Shown piece after piece: positions 26,020-34,906 of a stretch of 64,000 bases of DNA; the first letter of the stretch is position 1, and each line of letters starts with the position of its first letter. Source of the DNA: Gemmatimonadota bacterium (GTDB taxonomy: Bacteria; Gemmatimonadota; Gemmatimonadetes; Gemmatimonadales; Gemmatimonadaceae). The position numbers and the translations under genes are program-made. The stretch lies in assembly GCA_021413975.1 (NCBI GenBank), contig JAIOPJ010000016.1, positions 1 to 64,000 of the forward strand. The letters are read 5' to 3'. Under the pieces are notes generated by a model that searched no databases, was not told the DNA's origin, and was given only the letters and a program-made list of their open reading frames with translations.

Positions 26020-26772
26020 TCACCCCAGGGGCGCGCCCGATCCGCAGCGGCGTCCCCCGGCCGGCCTGCCTCCCGCGCGCACAGCGGCGGATTCGGGCAT
26101 GTACGCGCCCCGGCTCGTGGTGCCGTAGCTGGCGGAGCCCGGGCAGTGATAGACCTTCGAGGAGAGGTTGAGCCAGACGCGGACTTCGGTGGGGTCCGGT
26201 GGGTCGGCGCCGACTTCCATCCGCAGGATGTCGTTCTTGTTGAGCACCGGCTCGACCCGAAGCACCGGGTGGAGCTCGATGCCGTTCTCGGCGTTGCCGG
26301 TCTGGCCGTGATCACTGTCCCAGAAGGCGACTCCCGTGACTTCGACGACGATGTCGCGGGGAAGTCGGTCCACGACCCGCCGTGCTTCGGCGAAGTCCGA
26401 GGCATGCCGGCTGCCGAGCGCGCACGCCGAGTCGGGGATCTCGGCGACCAGCCGCTTCGTCGGGTCCGCGGGATCCGCGAGTATCAGGTGCAGGTCAAGG
26501 TCCGACTGGGCACGCGTCTCGACGAGGATGCCGCGTATCCGGAAGGTGCGACGCTCCATCGCGAGGCGGCCGCGCGCCGGCCGTGCCTCGCGTGGCTCGG
26601 GCAGGTCCACGAGTGCCGCGATCGTCGTCGGCTCCGCGACGAGCGCGACCGAGTCCCGGTCGGCGTCGTTCAGGATCTTCACGGGCCAACGCTCGACGCC
26701 GCAGGCGGGGCCCTGCTGCGCGGCGAGCAGCGTGGGGAGGATCAGACCGACCAACAGCATCCTGACGCGCAT
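26020..26772 (-). CDS. Secreted protein with a C-terminal cysteine-containing domain, unknown
   Basis: A 250-residue exported protein: a signal peptide ends near LLAAQQ, then a beta-rich region contains ACGVERWPVKILNDADRD, a DLDLHLILADP segment and DIVVEVTGVAFWDSDHG. This resembles hypothetical secreted proteins with an OB-like core. The C-terminal 40 residues (VYHCPGSASYGTTSRGAYM, then ESAAVRAGGRPAGGRRCG) resemble a small Cys-bearing domain attached to thermonuclease-like secreted proteins, with the pattern H-C-P-G-x3-Y-G-x-T-x2-G-x-Y-M. No catalytic residues are assigned. A GGAGGT ribosome site precedes this ATG. Confidence 0.65.
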   Translation of the reverse strand: MRVRMLLVGLILPTLLAAQQGPACGVERWPVKILNDADRDSVALVAEPTTIAALVDLPEPREARPARGRLAMERRTFRIRGILVETRAQSDLDLHLILADPADPTKRLVAEIPDSACALGSRHASDFAEARRVVDRLPRDIVVEVTGVAFWDSDHGQTGNAENGIELHPVLRVEPVLNKNDILRMEVGADPPDPTEVRVWLNLSSKVYHCPGSASYGTTSRGAYMPESAAVRAGGRPAGGRRCGSGAPLG

Positions 26773-26875
26773 GGGCACCTGACCTCCGAATGGCGGGCTG
26801 CCGCGCAACCGATGACCCTGCCCTCAAATGGTAGTGTAAGGGGAGATCCGACCGCCACGCGCGTCCGACAGGCCC

Positions 26876-26938
26876 ACCGCCACGCGACTTGCACCGCCCG
26901 CCAGGCGACTTGCACCGACCGCCTCGCGACTTGCACCG
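26876..26938 (+). repeat. Three 21-bp tandem repeats
   Basis: Consensus ACCGCCACGCGACTTGCACCG occurs in three adjacent copies with one to three substitutions each; degenerate copies flank the array on both sides (about 26851 and 26939-26959). It lies in the 290-bp gap between a minus-strand secreted-protein gene and a plus-strand PEBP gene, so it could be a repeated regulator site for either. The frames through it give only repetitive peptides. Confidence 0.75.
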
Positions 26939-27062
26939 ACCACCACGCGAAGTGGCGCCCGTCCTGCCGGTCCCGGCGCGGGGGGCCGCGCGAATCCCGC
27001 CGCGACTATCGGACAGGACGTAGCGGCTGTAGCGTGAGCGTACGTCCTCACCCGGAGCACCG

Positions 27063-27536
27063 GTGGCACTCTCGCTCAGCTCTCCCTCCTTCGCGCACGG
27101 CACCGCGATCCCGGCGCGCTTCACCTGTCAGGGCGAGGACCTCTCGCCTCCCCTGATCATCTCCAGTGTGCCTGCCGGCACGAAGAGCCTCGTGCTGATC
27201 GTCGACGACCCCGACGCCCCCGATCCGGCTGCGCCGAAGATGGTCTACGTGCATTGGGTGCTCTACGATCTGCCGCCTGACACCGTCGCCCTTGCCGAAG
27301 GACTGGCGCCGGGAAAGATGCCCGCCGGTACTCATGATGGACTGAACGACTGGGACCGCACCGGCTATGGTGGTCCCTGCCCGCCGATCGGGCGGCACCG
27401 CTACTTCCACAAGCTCTATGCGCTCGACTGTTTGCTCGGTGACCGCGGGCCGCTGCGAAAGCCCGCCTTGCTCGCGGCGATGAAGGGGCACGTGCTCGCG
27501 CGCGCGGAGTTGATGGGGACGTATCAGAAGACGTAG
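27063..27536 (+). CDS. YbhB/YbcL family PEBP-like protein
   Basis: A phosphatidylethanolamine-binding-protein fold of 157 residues, matching the bacterial YbhB/YbcL Raf kinase inhibitor-like family. Motifs are IPARFTCQGEDLSPPL at the N-terminus, the D-P-D-A-P loop in IVDDPDAPDPAAPKMVYVHW, and GYGGPCPPIGRHRYFHKLYAL. The ligand and role in bacteria are unknown. The start is GTG. It converges with the aldolase/dehydrogenase gene, whose stop is 8 bp away. Confidence 0.9.
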   Translation: MALSLSSPSFAHGTAIPARFTCQGEDLSPPLIISSVPAGTKSLVLIVDDPDAPDPAAPKMVYVHWVLYDLPPDTVALAEGLAPGKMPAGTHDGLNDWDRTGYGGPCPPIGRHRYFHKLYALDCLLGDRGPLRKPALLAAMKGHVLARAELMGTYQKT

Positions 27537-27544
27537 GGTGCGGA

Positions 27545-29641
27545 TCAGCGCATGAACGCCGCGGCGTTCCCGCCGTCGACGGTGACGACGCAGCCCGTGG
27601 TCGCCTCCGCGCGCGCGAGCCAGCCGAATGCCGCCGCGACATCGCCTCCTGTGGTCTCGCGCGCGAGCAGGTTCTGCTTGAAGTACGCCTCGGGTGTGAG
27701 ACCCCGGGCCTTGGCGCGGGCCTCGAGCACGCCGCCGCCGAACAGGTCGGTGCGGATGCGGTCGGCATTCACTGCGTTCGAGCGGATGGCGTGCGCACCG
27801 AGATCCACGGCGTACTGGCGCATCAGCGCCAACAGCCCGGCCTTGGGCACGGCGTACGGCCCGAACTCCGGCCCCTGGTTCACAGCACTCTTGGACGCGT
27901 TGAACAGCAGGCATCCACCCATGCCCTGCGCGAGCATCACCTCGCTCGCGGCGCGCGCCGCGCGCTCGTGGCCCATCAGGTTGATGTCGAGCGACGATTC
28001 GAGCGCGGTCTCGCCCGCTTCGGTGTGGAGCAATCCCTGCGGCGCGGTGCCGGCGTTCGAGACCAGGAGATCGAGCCCGCCGAACGCGAGCACGCAGCGC
28101 CTGATCGCCGCGCGCACCGAGGGCGTGTCGGTCACATCCATCACGGCGGTGGCGAGCCGCGGCCCGGCGCGCTTCGCGAGCTCCGCCGCGAGCCGGTCCA
28201 ACGCGCCGGCATCGCGATCGGTGATCATCACGTGCGCGCCGAGCGACAGCAGATGCTCCACGGTGGCGCGACCGATCCCTGCCGCCCCGCCCGTCACCAG
28301 GGCGACCTGCCCGGCGAGCGCGCCCGCCGATCCGCCCTTGGCGAGCTTGGCCTGCTCGAGGCTCCAGTATTCCACGTCGAACAGGTCGTGCTCCGCCACC
28401 GGGTGGAATCGGCCCACGGCGTCGGCGTCGAGCATCACCTGCGACCCGCGCGCGACGATGTCGCCGGCGATCCGCGCGTCGGCGAGCGAACGACCGAGTG
28501 TGGCGACGCCGAGTCCCGGCACGAGCACCACGCGCGGGGCGGAGTCGAGCGGGGTGAGCGCGCGCCCCGCACGCGCCTGTCCCCGTGCGAAGTACCCCTC
28601 GTACCAGCGTGCGTACTCGGCGACGGCGGTCTCGCACGCCACGGTGATCGCCTCACCGTCCGCGACCGCGGGCAGGTCGAGCCACATCGGCCGCGGCTTG
28701 GTCCTGATCACATGGTCGGGCGTGACCGTACCGCGCGTGGTGATCTCGCGGGCGGACGGGTGCGCGAGCAGGGAGATGATCGCGGGTTCGGCGCGCCACT
28801 CGATCACGAACCGTCCCGCCCCCGAGCGCGCGATCGCACCCCGCAGGCGCGGCGCGAGCGCCGCGCGGCGCCGGTCGACGTCGGCCGCGATCGCGGTCTC
28901 GACCGCGGCCGATTCGGCGGTGGCCGCCTTGGGACGCGCCGTGGGCGCCGGACGTGCGCGTGAGAGCCGGGCCTCGGCCGCCGAGACGCCAGCGACCATC
29001 CGCTCGTAGCTCTCCTGCGCGGTCTCGCCCCAGGTGAAGATGCCGTGCTGCTCGAGGATGAGACCATGCTTGCCGGTGAGATCGCGACCGAGCTCGACCA
29101 CGCGCCGCGCGAGTGCGAAGCCCGGCATGACGTACGGGATGAACAGGAACGCATCGCCCCAGACCTCGGCCGCGACGTAGGACGCGTCGGGCTGATCCAG
29201 CAGCGCGAGCACCGCGTCGGCGTGCGTGTGGTCGACGAACTTGCCGGGCAGGAAGGCGTGCAGCAGCGCTTCCACCGACGGCGTCGGACTCGCGGGATCG
29301 AGCATCTGCGAGCGGAGCGCGGCGACCATCGCGTCGTCGCTCAGCGCGTCGAGCTCGCACAGGCGCCGAAGCGGTGCGAGCCGGCAGGCCGGGAATCCCG
29401 CCGATTCGATCGTCGCGAGATCCCAGCCGCTGCCCTTCACGCAGAGCACCTCCACCGACTCACCGCTGAACTCGCGTCCGGTGGTCTTCACCGAGGTGTT
29501 CCCGCCGCCGTGCAGGACGAGCGCGGGGTCGGCGCCGAGGAGTCGCGACGTGTACACGCGGAGGGCGAGGTCCGCTTCCAAGCGGGAGCCATGCGGCTCG
29601 ATGGCGCGGGCCGCTTCGTCGGCGCGATACTCAGAGCGCAT
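27545..29641 (-). CDS. Fused class II aldolase/short-chain dehydrogenase
   Basis: A 698-residue bifunctional protein. The N-terminal part (about 25-240) is a class II aldolase/adducin domain with LHGGGNTSVK, the HTHAD zinc motif and LEQHGIFTWG. The C-terminal part (from about 435) is an SDR dehydrogenase with the cofactor loop TGGAAGIG and YAVPK active site. Homologues include the RhaD-type rhamnulose-1-phosphate aldolase/lactaldehyde dehydrogenase, which makes lactate and DHAP from rhamnulose phosphate. No rhamnose isomerase or kinase gene is next to it, so the substrate remains open. Confidence 0.88.
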   Translation of the reverse strand: MRSEYRADEAARAIEPHGSRLEADLALRVYTSRLLGADPALVLHGGGNTSVKTTGREFSGESVEVLCVKGSGWDLATIESAGFPACRLAPLRRLCELDALSDDAMVAALRSQMLDPASPTPSVEALLHAFLPGKFVDHTHADAVLALLDQPDASYVAAEVWGDAFLFIPYVMPGFALARRVVELGRDLTGKHGLILEQHGIFTWGETAQESYERMVAGVSAAEARLSRARPAPTARPKAATAESAAVETAIAADVDRRRAALAPRLRGAIARSGAGRFVIEWRAEPAIISLLAHPSAREITTRGTVTPDHVIRTKPRPMWLDLPAVADGEAITVACETAVAEYARWYEGYFARGQARAGRALTPLDSAPRVVLVPGLGVATLGRSLADARIAGDIVARGSQVMLDADAVGRFHPVAEHDLFDVEYWSLEQAKLAKGGSAGALAGQVALVTGGAAGIGRATVEHLLSLGAHVMITDRDAGALDRLAAELAKRAGPRLATAVMDVTDTPSVRAAIRRCVLAFGGLDLLVSNAGTAPQGLLHTEAGETALESSLDINLMGHERAARAASEVMLAQGMGGCLLFNASKSAVNQGPEFGPYAVPKAGLLALMRQYAVDLGAHAIRSNAVNADRIRTDLFGGGVLEARAKARGLTPEAYFKQNLLARETTGGDVAAAFGWLARAEATTGCVVTVDGGNAAAFMR

Positions 29642-29748
29642 CGACGGGTCGTGGCTGGAGAGGAGCGATTCGATGCATGCAGCGAAGCTATCGGCTCGAC
29701 TGCGGGCCCACCAGCCGCGACGGACTGGTGACCCGCCTCGTGGGGGCG

Positions 29749-29754
29749 TAACGT
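29749..29754 (+). promoter_or_regulatory. TAACGT box 6 nt before the secreted-protein gene
   Basis: TAACGT sits 6 nt before the ATG at 29761 and no ribosome-binding site lies between, matching the leaderless arrangement seen at several other genes here. Confidence 0.4.
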
Positions 29755-29760
29755 TGGTCG

Positions 29761-31380
29761 ATGAGATCCATCGTTGAGCGCTCGGTCGGTCGCCGGCTCG
29801 CCGTCTCGATGAGGACGGTCGGAGTCGTATCGTTCGTCGCCTCGGCGGCGAGTCCCCTGCGGGGTCAGTCGGCTGCCATCGTCGGCCCGCAGCCGACCGG
29901 AGTCCCGCCGGGCGCGTCCGCGGTGGAGCAGACCGTGCATGGGACTGCGGCGCCCGCCAGGCTCATCGTCGCCTTCGACGGCCTTGGTGCCGGCTTCAGC
30001 GGTCCCCAGGGGACCGCCGTGCTGCGGAACCCCTCGGACAACTCGCTCGCTGTGGGTCGTGACCAGATCGTGCAGACCGTGAACTCCCAGCTGGCCGTGT
30101 TCACCCGACGTGGCGCGACCTACGACTCCACGGGCCGGGTGCTCCTCGGACCCGTGCCGACGAACCGGATCTTCCGCGGCTTCGGCGGTGCGTGCGAGTC
30201 GAACAACAACGGCGACGCCGTGGTGCGCTACGATCAGCTCGCCGATCGCTGGCTCGTCGTGATGCCGATCTTCCGGCGCGTGCCGTGGCGCGGGGCCCCT
30301 CCCACGCCTGCCGCCATGGCACAGGCGAATGCCTCGGCCGGCGCGACGCCGAGTGACTCCGGACGGTTCGCGATGTGCTACGCCGTGAGCGCAACGAGCG
30401 ACGCCCTTGGCGAGTGGCACCGGTACGAGTTCGACCGGCCCCTCTTCCCCGACTATCCGCGTCCGGCCGTGTGGCCGGACGGCTACTACACGCCGACGAG
30501 CACCGGGGACGATGTGATCGAGAAGCATGTCTGCGTCGCCGATCGCACGCGGATGCTCGCGGGCGAGGAGGCGACCGAACAGTGCGTCATCGTCCCGGGG
30601 GTGAACTTCCTCAACACCTCCGATCTCGACGGCACGCGACTCCCGCCGCCCGGTGCGCCGAACATCATCGTCGCCGCCGGTGGCTCCCAGTTGAACGGCG
30701 TCATCGACGCGACGGAGCTGCAGGTCTGGACGATGCATGTCGATTGGCAGGATCCGGGTCGGACGCGACTCGACGGACCGCAGCGGATCGCGGTCGCACC
30801 GTACCGCTATCTCTGCGGCGGGCAACTGACCAAGTGCGTGCCCCAGCCGGGGACCGATCGGCGGCTCGACGCGCAGGGCGACAAGGTGATGCCGCGCCTC
30901 GTCTACCGACGCTTCGCCACGCACGAGGCGCTGGTGGCCGTGCATTCGGTGAACACCTCCGCGGGCGGCGGCGGCGTGCGCTGGTACGAGCTGCGCGTCG
31001 GCGCCGGGCGCACGATCGAGCTCCACCAACAGGGGACCTTCGCCCCCGATGCGCTCTATCGGTGGATGGCGAGCCCGGCACTCGACCGCCTGGGCAACAT
31101 CGGGATCGGCTATTCGTTCGGCGGGTCGCCGGAGTTCCCCGGGCAGCGGTTCGCCGGTCGCACGCCCGACGCCCCGCGCGGGGTGCTCTCCCTGCGTGAG
31201 ACGATCCTGGCCCTTGGCGAGGCATCTCAGACGACGACGCTGCGCTGGCAGGACTACACGCAGACGGCGATCGATCCGGTCGATGATTGCACCGTCTGGT
31301 ACGTCGGCGACTACCTGCGCGCGGGAGCGACGTCGTACTCGACTCGCATCGGGGCATTCCGCATGCCGGGGTGCGACTGA
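29761..31380 (+). CDS. Large secreted protein, unknown
   Basis: A 539-residue exported protein. A long basic N-terminus precedes a hydrophobic stretch ending near SAASPLRGQS, the likely cleavage zone. The body is beta-rich with NPSDNSLAVGRDQIVQTVN, YDQLADRWLVVM and EWHRYEFDRPLFPDYPRPAVW, a pattern I associate with extracellular six- or seven-bladed propeller-like proteins of unknown role. Four to six cysteines could form disulfides. The domain is not named with certainty. It is divergent from the aldolase/dehydrogenase gene. Confidence 0.65.
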   Translation: MRSIVERSVGRRLAVSMRTVGVVSFVASAASPLRGQSAAIVGPQPTGVPPGASAVEQTVHGTAAPARLIVAFDGLGAGFSGPQGTAVLRNPSDNSLAVGRDQIVQTVNSQLAVFTRRGATYDSTGRVLLGPVPTNRIFRGFGGACESNNNGDAVVRYDQLADRWLVVMPIFRRVPWRGAPPTPAAMAQANASAGATPSDSGRFAMCYAVSATSDALGEWHRYEFDRPLFPDYPRPAVWPDGYYTPTSTGDDVIEKHVCVADRTRMLAGEEATEQCVIVPGVNFLNTSDLDGTRLPPPGAPNIIVAAGGSQLNGVIDATELQVWTMHVDWQDPGRTRLDGPQRIAVAPYRYLCGGQLTKCVPQPGTDRRLDAQGDKVMPRLVYRRFATHEALVAVHSVNTSAGGGGVRWYELRVGAGRTIELHQQGTFAPDALYRWMASPALDRLGNIGIGYSFGGSPEFPGQRFAGRTPDAPRGVLSLRETILALGEASQTTTLRWQDYTQTAIDPVDDCTVWYVGDYLRAGATSYSTRIGAFRMPGCD

Positions 31381-31520
31381 GGCGACAGGGGCCGCTCTCG
31401 ACGCGTCAGGGCGCGGCCAGCGACACATTGCGGGCACCCGGGCGCGCAGGGAAGATTCCTGCCGAAGGCGGTCGTCGAACGCGGCCGCGGCTGGGGAACG
31501 GGACCTTCAGGAGCGGAGCG

Positions 31521-34160
31521 ATGCGGAACAGCCGGCGCGCGCGGATCGTGGTTGCGATGGTGTGGGCCGTGGCGGCGGCGGGTGCCGGTTGCTCGCGAGG
31601 CGCGGCGGCCGTCGATCCGGAACCCGGCGTCGCCCGTGCGCTCGCCGAGTCCCGCGCGCGCGCGATCTCCGATCTCCGGTATCGCGTCCGGTTCGCGATC
31701 CCCTCCGCGCGCGACTCGGCGGTCACGGGCATCGTCGAGGCGACCTTCGCCTGGAGCGGGGCGGGACAGGACCTCGTCCTCGACTTCCGCGCGCCGGCCG
31801 GGAACGTGGGTGTCGTCTCGCTCGATGGCGACTCGGTGGCGCATCGCGTGGTGCAGGACCACATCGTCGTTCCGGGTGCGTCGGTCGCCGACGGAACGCG
31901 AACGGTGTTGGTCGCATTCCGCAGCACCGATGCCGCGCTCAACCGCAACGACGAGTTTCTCTACGCGCTCTTCGTGCCGGATCGTGCGTCGACGGCCTTC
32001 CCGGTCTTCGAGCAGCCCGACCTCAAGGCGCGGGTCGCCGTCACCCTGGAGATCCCCGCAGCGTGGGACGCGCTCTCCAACGGTGCGCTGGCCTCGCGCG
32101 ACAGCTCGGCGGGGAATGGCCGGCACACCCTGACCTTCGCCCCGACCGAACCCATCAGCACCTACCTGATCTCGTTCGCGGCCGGCAAGCTGCAGCGGCT
32201 CGAGGGTGACCGGGACGGCCGTCACTACACGATGTTCCATCGCGAGACCGATGCCGCGAAGGTGACCCGCAACGCGAAGGCGATCTTCGACCTGCATGCG
32301 GCGTCGGTGCGGTGGCTCGAGGCGTACACGGGGATCGCGTACCCATTCGGCAAGTTCGACTTCTTCGCCGTGCCCGCCTTCCAGTTCGGCGGCATGGAGC
32401 ATCCCGGTGCGGTCTGGTACCGCGCCGACGCACTGCTGCTCGACGAGTCGCCGTCACGCGCGCAGGAGCTCGGTCGCGCGAGCCTCATCGCGCACGAGAC
32501 CTCGCACATGTGGTTCGGCGACCTCGTCACCATGCGGTGGTTCAACGACGTCTGGATGAAGGAGGTCTTCGCCAACTTCATGGCGGGGAAGATCGTGCAG
32601 CCGTCGTTCCCCGACGTCGACCATGACCTGCGGTTCTTCCAGTCGAACCACCCCTCGGCGTACGGCGTCGACCGGACGCCCGGCGCCAATCCGATCCGGC
32701 AGGACCTCGCGAACCTGCGCGAGGCGGGATCGCTCTACGGCGCGATCATCTACCAGAAGGCGCCGATCGTGATGAAGCAACTCGAGGCGCTCGTGGGCGA
32801 CACCACCTTCCGCGACGGGTTGCGGCGGTACCTCGACGCGCACCGCTTCGGCAACGCGACCTGGGACGATCTCGTGACCGTGCTCGACGATCTCACGCCC
32901 GAGGACGTGCGCGCCTGGAGCCGCGTCTGGGTCGAGTCGCCGGGCCGGCCGACGATCGAGTCGCGATGGATCGACGGCGCGCTCGTGCTGACGCAGCGCG
33001 ACGGTTGGAGCACGCTCTCGCGCCGCTTCTCGGCGCCTGATTCCACGGCGAAGGGCGTCGCCGCGAGGGAACCCGCGCGCGCGTTGCGCTGGACGCAGAA
33101 GGTCACGACGCTGGTGGCGTGGGGCGGCGACCTGCGCACCATGCGTGGCGACCTGCGCGCCGAGTCGCTGACGGTCGCCGTGACGGACGGGCGGAAGGGC
33201 GAGCCCGACCTGATCCTGCCCGGCGCGGACGGCGTCAGCTACGGCCGCTTCCCACTGAGCGCCTCGAGCCGATCGGTGCTGCTCGCGCGCGCCGGCGATC
33301 TCGCGCGGCCGCTCGAGCGTGCGGTCGCGTGGCAGTCGCTCCAGGAGGAGATGCTCGATCACACGCTCCCGCCACGCATGCTGCTCGAGGCCGCGCTCCG
33401 CGCCCTGCCGGCCGAGTCCGATGAGCTCGTCGCGCAGCAGCTCACGGGGCTCATCCGCGGGACCTACTGGCGTTGGCTCGACGACTCCACGCGTCGCGCG
33501 GTGGCGCCCGAGGTCGAGCGGGTACTCTGGGCCACGCTCGAGCGAGCGCCCAACGCGGGCCGCAAGGGTTCGCTGTTCGGCACCATCATCGGCGTCACGC
33601 TCACCGACGACGGACTCGCGCGCCTAGAACGGATCTGGCGCAAGCGTGAGGTGCCCAAGGGATTCCCGGTGTCGGAGTCGCAGTTCATCGCGATCGCGGA
33701 GGGGCTCGCGATCCGCGATGTGCCGGGCGCCGCGGGGATCCTGGACGAGCAGGAGGCGCGGATCACGAACCCCGATCGCAAAGCGCGGCAGCGGTTCATG
33801 CGCGCCGCGCTGTCGGCCGACCGCACGGTGCGCGACTCGCTCTTCCGGACGTTCGCCCAGGTGGAGAACCGTCGCCGCGAGAGCTGGGTGCTCGACGCGC
33901 AGTCGGCGATGAACCATCCGCTCCGCGCGAGCGCGTCGGTCGGCGATCTCGAGGCGGCCCTCGCATTGACGGCCGAGATCCAGGCGACCGGCGACATCTT
34001 CTTCCCTCTCAACTGGCTCAATGCGACGCTCGGCGGGCATCGCTCGGCGGAGGCCGCCGCGATCGTCGCCGAGTACCTGCAGAAGCACCAGGAGCTCGCC
34101 CCGCGGGTCCGGGCCAAGATGCTGCAAGCGTCGGACGAGCTCTTCCGGGCGGCGCGCTAA
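31521..34160 (+). CDS. M1 family metallopeptidase, lipoprotein
   Basis: An 879-residue zinc aminopeptidase-like protein with a lipoprotein signal (lipobox AGAGC, Cys24). The zinc site HETSH is at 325-329 with the third ligand Glu348 exactly 18 residues on. The substrate motif GAMEN of classical M1 enzymes reads GGMEH in FGGMEHPGAVWY. The C-terminal half is an ERAP-like helical domain ending in ARVRAKMLQASDELFRAA-type helices. ATG 31521 is chosen since a GGAGCG-type site and the signal peptide begin there; a longer frame overlaps the preceding gene. It probably acts on peptides in the periplasm. Confidence 0.88.
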   Translation: MRNSRRARIVVAMVWAVAAAGAGCSRGAAAVDPEPGVARALAESRARAISDLRYRVRFAIPSARDSAVTGIVEATFAWSGAGQDLVLDFRAPAGNVGVVSLDGDSVAHRVVQDHIVVPGASVADGTRTVLVAFRSTDAALNRNDEFLYALFVPDRASTAFPVFEQPDLKARVAVTLEIPAAWDALSNGALASRDSSAGNGRHTLTFAPTEPISTYLISFAAGKLQRLEGDRDGRHYTMFHRETDAAKVTRNAKAIFDLHAASVRWLEAYTGIAYPFGKFDFFAVPAFQFGGMEHPGAVWYRADALLLDESPSRAQELGRASLIAHETSHMWFGDLVTMRWFNDVWMKEVFANFMAGKIVQPSFPDVDHDLRFFQSNHPSAYGVDRTPGANPIRQDLANLREAGSLYGAIIYQKAPIVMKQLEALVGDTTFRDGLRRYLDAHRFGNATWDDLVTVLDDLTPEDVRAWSRVWVESPGRPTIESRWIDGALVLTQRDGWSTLSRRFSAPDSTAKGVAAREPARALRWTQKVTTLVAWGGDLRTMRGDLRAESLTVAVTDGRKGEPDLILPGADGVSYGRFPLSASSRSVLLARAGDLARPLERAVAWQSLQEEMLDHTLPPRMLLEAALRALPAESDELVAQQLTGLIRGTYWRWLDDSTRRAVAPEVERVLWATLERAPNAGRKGSLFGTIIGVTLTDDGLARLERIWRKREVPKGFPVSESQFIAIAEGLAIRDVPGAAGILDEQEARITNPDRKARQRFMRAALSADRTVRDSLFRTFAQVENRRRESWVLDAQSAMNHPLRASASVGDLEAALALTAEIQATGDIFFPLNWLNATLGGHRSAEAAAIVAEYLQKHQELAPRVRAKMLQASDELFRAAR

Positions 34161-34183
34161 CAGCGGGTCAGCAGCGCGCCAGC

Positions 34184-34216
34184 CGCGCGTTCGGCGCGCG
34201 TTCGGCGCGCGTTCGC
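34184..34216 (+). repeat. Three 11-bp direct repeats after the M1 peptidase gene
   Basis: CGCGCGTTCGG occurs three times head to tail, the last copy with one change, in the gap between the peptidase stop and a convergent membrane protein gene. It may be simple replication slippage. Confidence 0.6.
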
Positions 34217-34222
34217 GGCGCG

Positions 34223-34726
34223 TCAGCGGCGTGGCGCGACCGTCATCCGGCCCAGGAACTCGGGGTGCCGCCTGATCAGCACGAGTCCCGCCACGAGCAC
34301 GGCGAGGGCGTTCGCGACGATGATCGACCACCAGGGCAGGACATCGCGGATCGACGTGGAGAGGAGCCCGACGCCCGCGATCGTCGCGGCGAAGCCGGCC
34401 ACGATGAAGAGCAGCGCGACCTGCGCGAGCATCGGCTGCAGCTCGGCCTCATGCACGAGGCGGCAGACCACGATGCCGATCAGCAGTGACGCGACGAGGT
34501 GGACCGCGCTGTAGCCGATCACCGCCGACAGGTCGATGGCGACGGCGGGCCCGGTCGTCGCGATGCCCGCCGATCCGTGGAGCAGCAGTCGGCCGATCCG
34601 ATCGACCGTGAAGAGCGCGCCCCGCGCCGTGAACAGGTCGAACGCGAAGTAGAAGACCGCGACGGCGATGTAGGCGATGAGTCCGGTGACGATGCCTTCG
34701 CGGATCCAGCGGCTGGGGGACGTCAT
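34223..34726 (-). CDS. Four-helix membrane protein, unknown
   Basis: A 167-residue inner-membrane protein with about four hydrophobic segments (GLIAYIAVAVFYFAFDLF, VIGYSAVHLVASLLIGIVVC, VALLFIVAGFAATIAGVGLL and IIVANALAVLVAGLVLI) and a basic C-terminus (RRHPEFLGRMTVAPRR). No family is recognised. The ATG at MTSPSRW is preferred over a start 13 codons earlier because the latter adds a non-homologous looking segment. The gene lies behind rtcB on the same strand but is separated by a strong hairpin. Confidence 0.65.
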   Translation of the reverse strand: MTSPSRWIREGIVTGLIAYIAVAVFYFAFDLFTARGALFTVDRIGRLLLHGSAGIATTGPAVAIDLSAVIGYSAVHLVASLLIGIVVCRLVHEAELQPMLAQVALLFIVAGFAATIAGVGLLSTSIRDVLPWWSIIVANALAVLVAGLVLIRRHPEFLGRMTVAPRR

Positions 34727-34876
34727 GGGGTGCTCTCGGGCGCTCGGGGGAGTCTCTCCACTCACGCTACCTCAGGTGAGGGGGCAGGGCATCGGGGGAA
34801 TACCCGACACCGCTGTACGGACTTGCATGGTCCGCAGGAGTCGCCGGACGCAGCGCGCCTCGGGTGGATGCCGGAA

Positions 34877-34904
34877 CGGTGCCCGGAGCGAGCTCCGGGC
34901 ACCG
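34877..34904 (-). terminator. 12-bp hairpin after rtcB
   Basis: A perfect 12-bp stem (arm CGGTGCCCGGAG) with a 4-nt loop begins 2 bp past the rtcB stop on the minus strand. The following bases are TTCCGG, so U-run support is slight, but stem strength and position suggest a terminator. Confidence 0.65.
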
Positions 34905-34906
34905 TC

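Noticed and set aside
26742-26936. Repetitive minus-strand frame across the 21-bp repeats
   Set aside because: The peptide (repeats of QVAxRxV) follows only from the tandem DNA repeat; no start signal or homology is evident.
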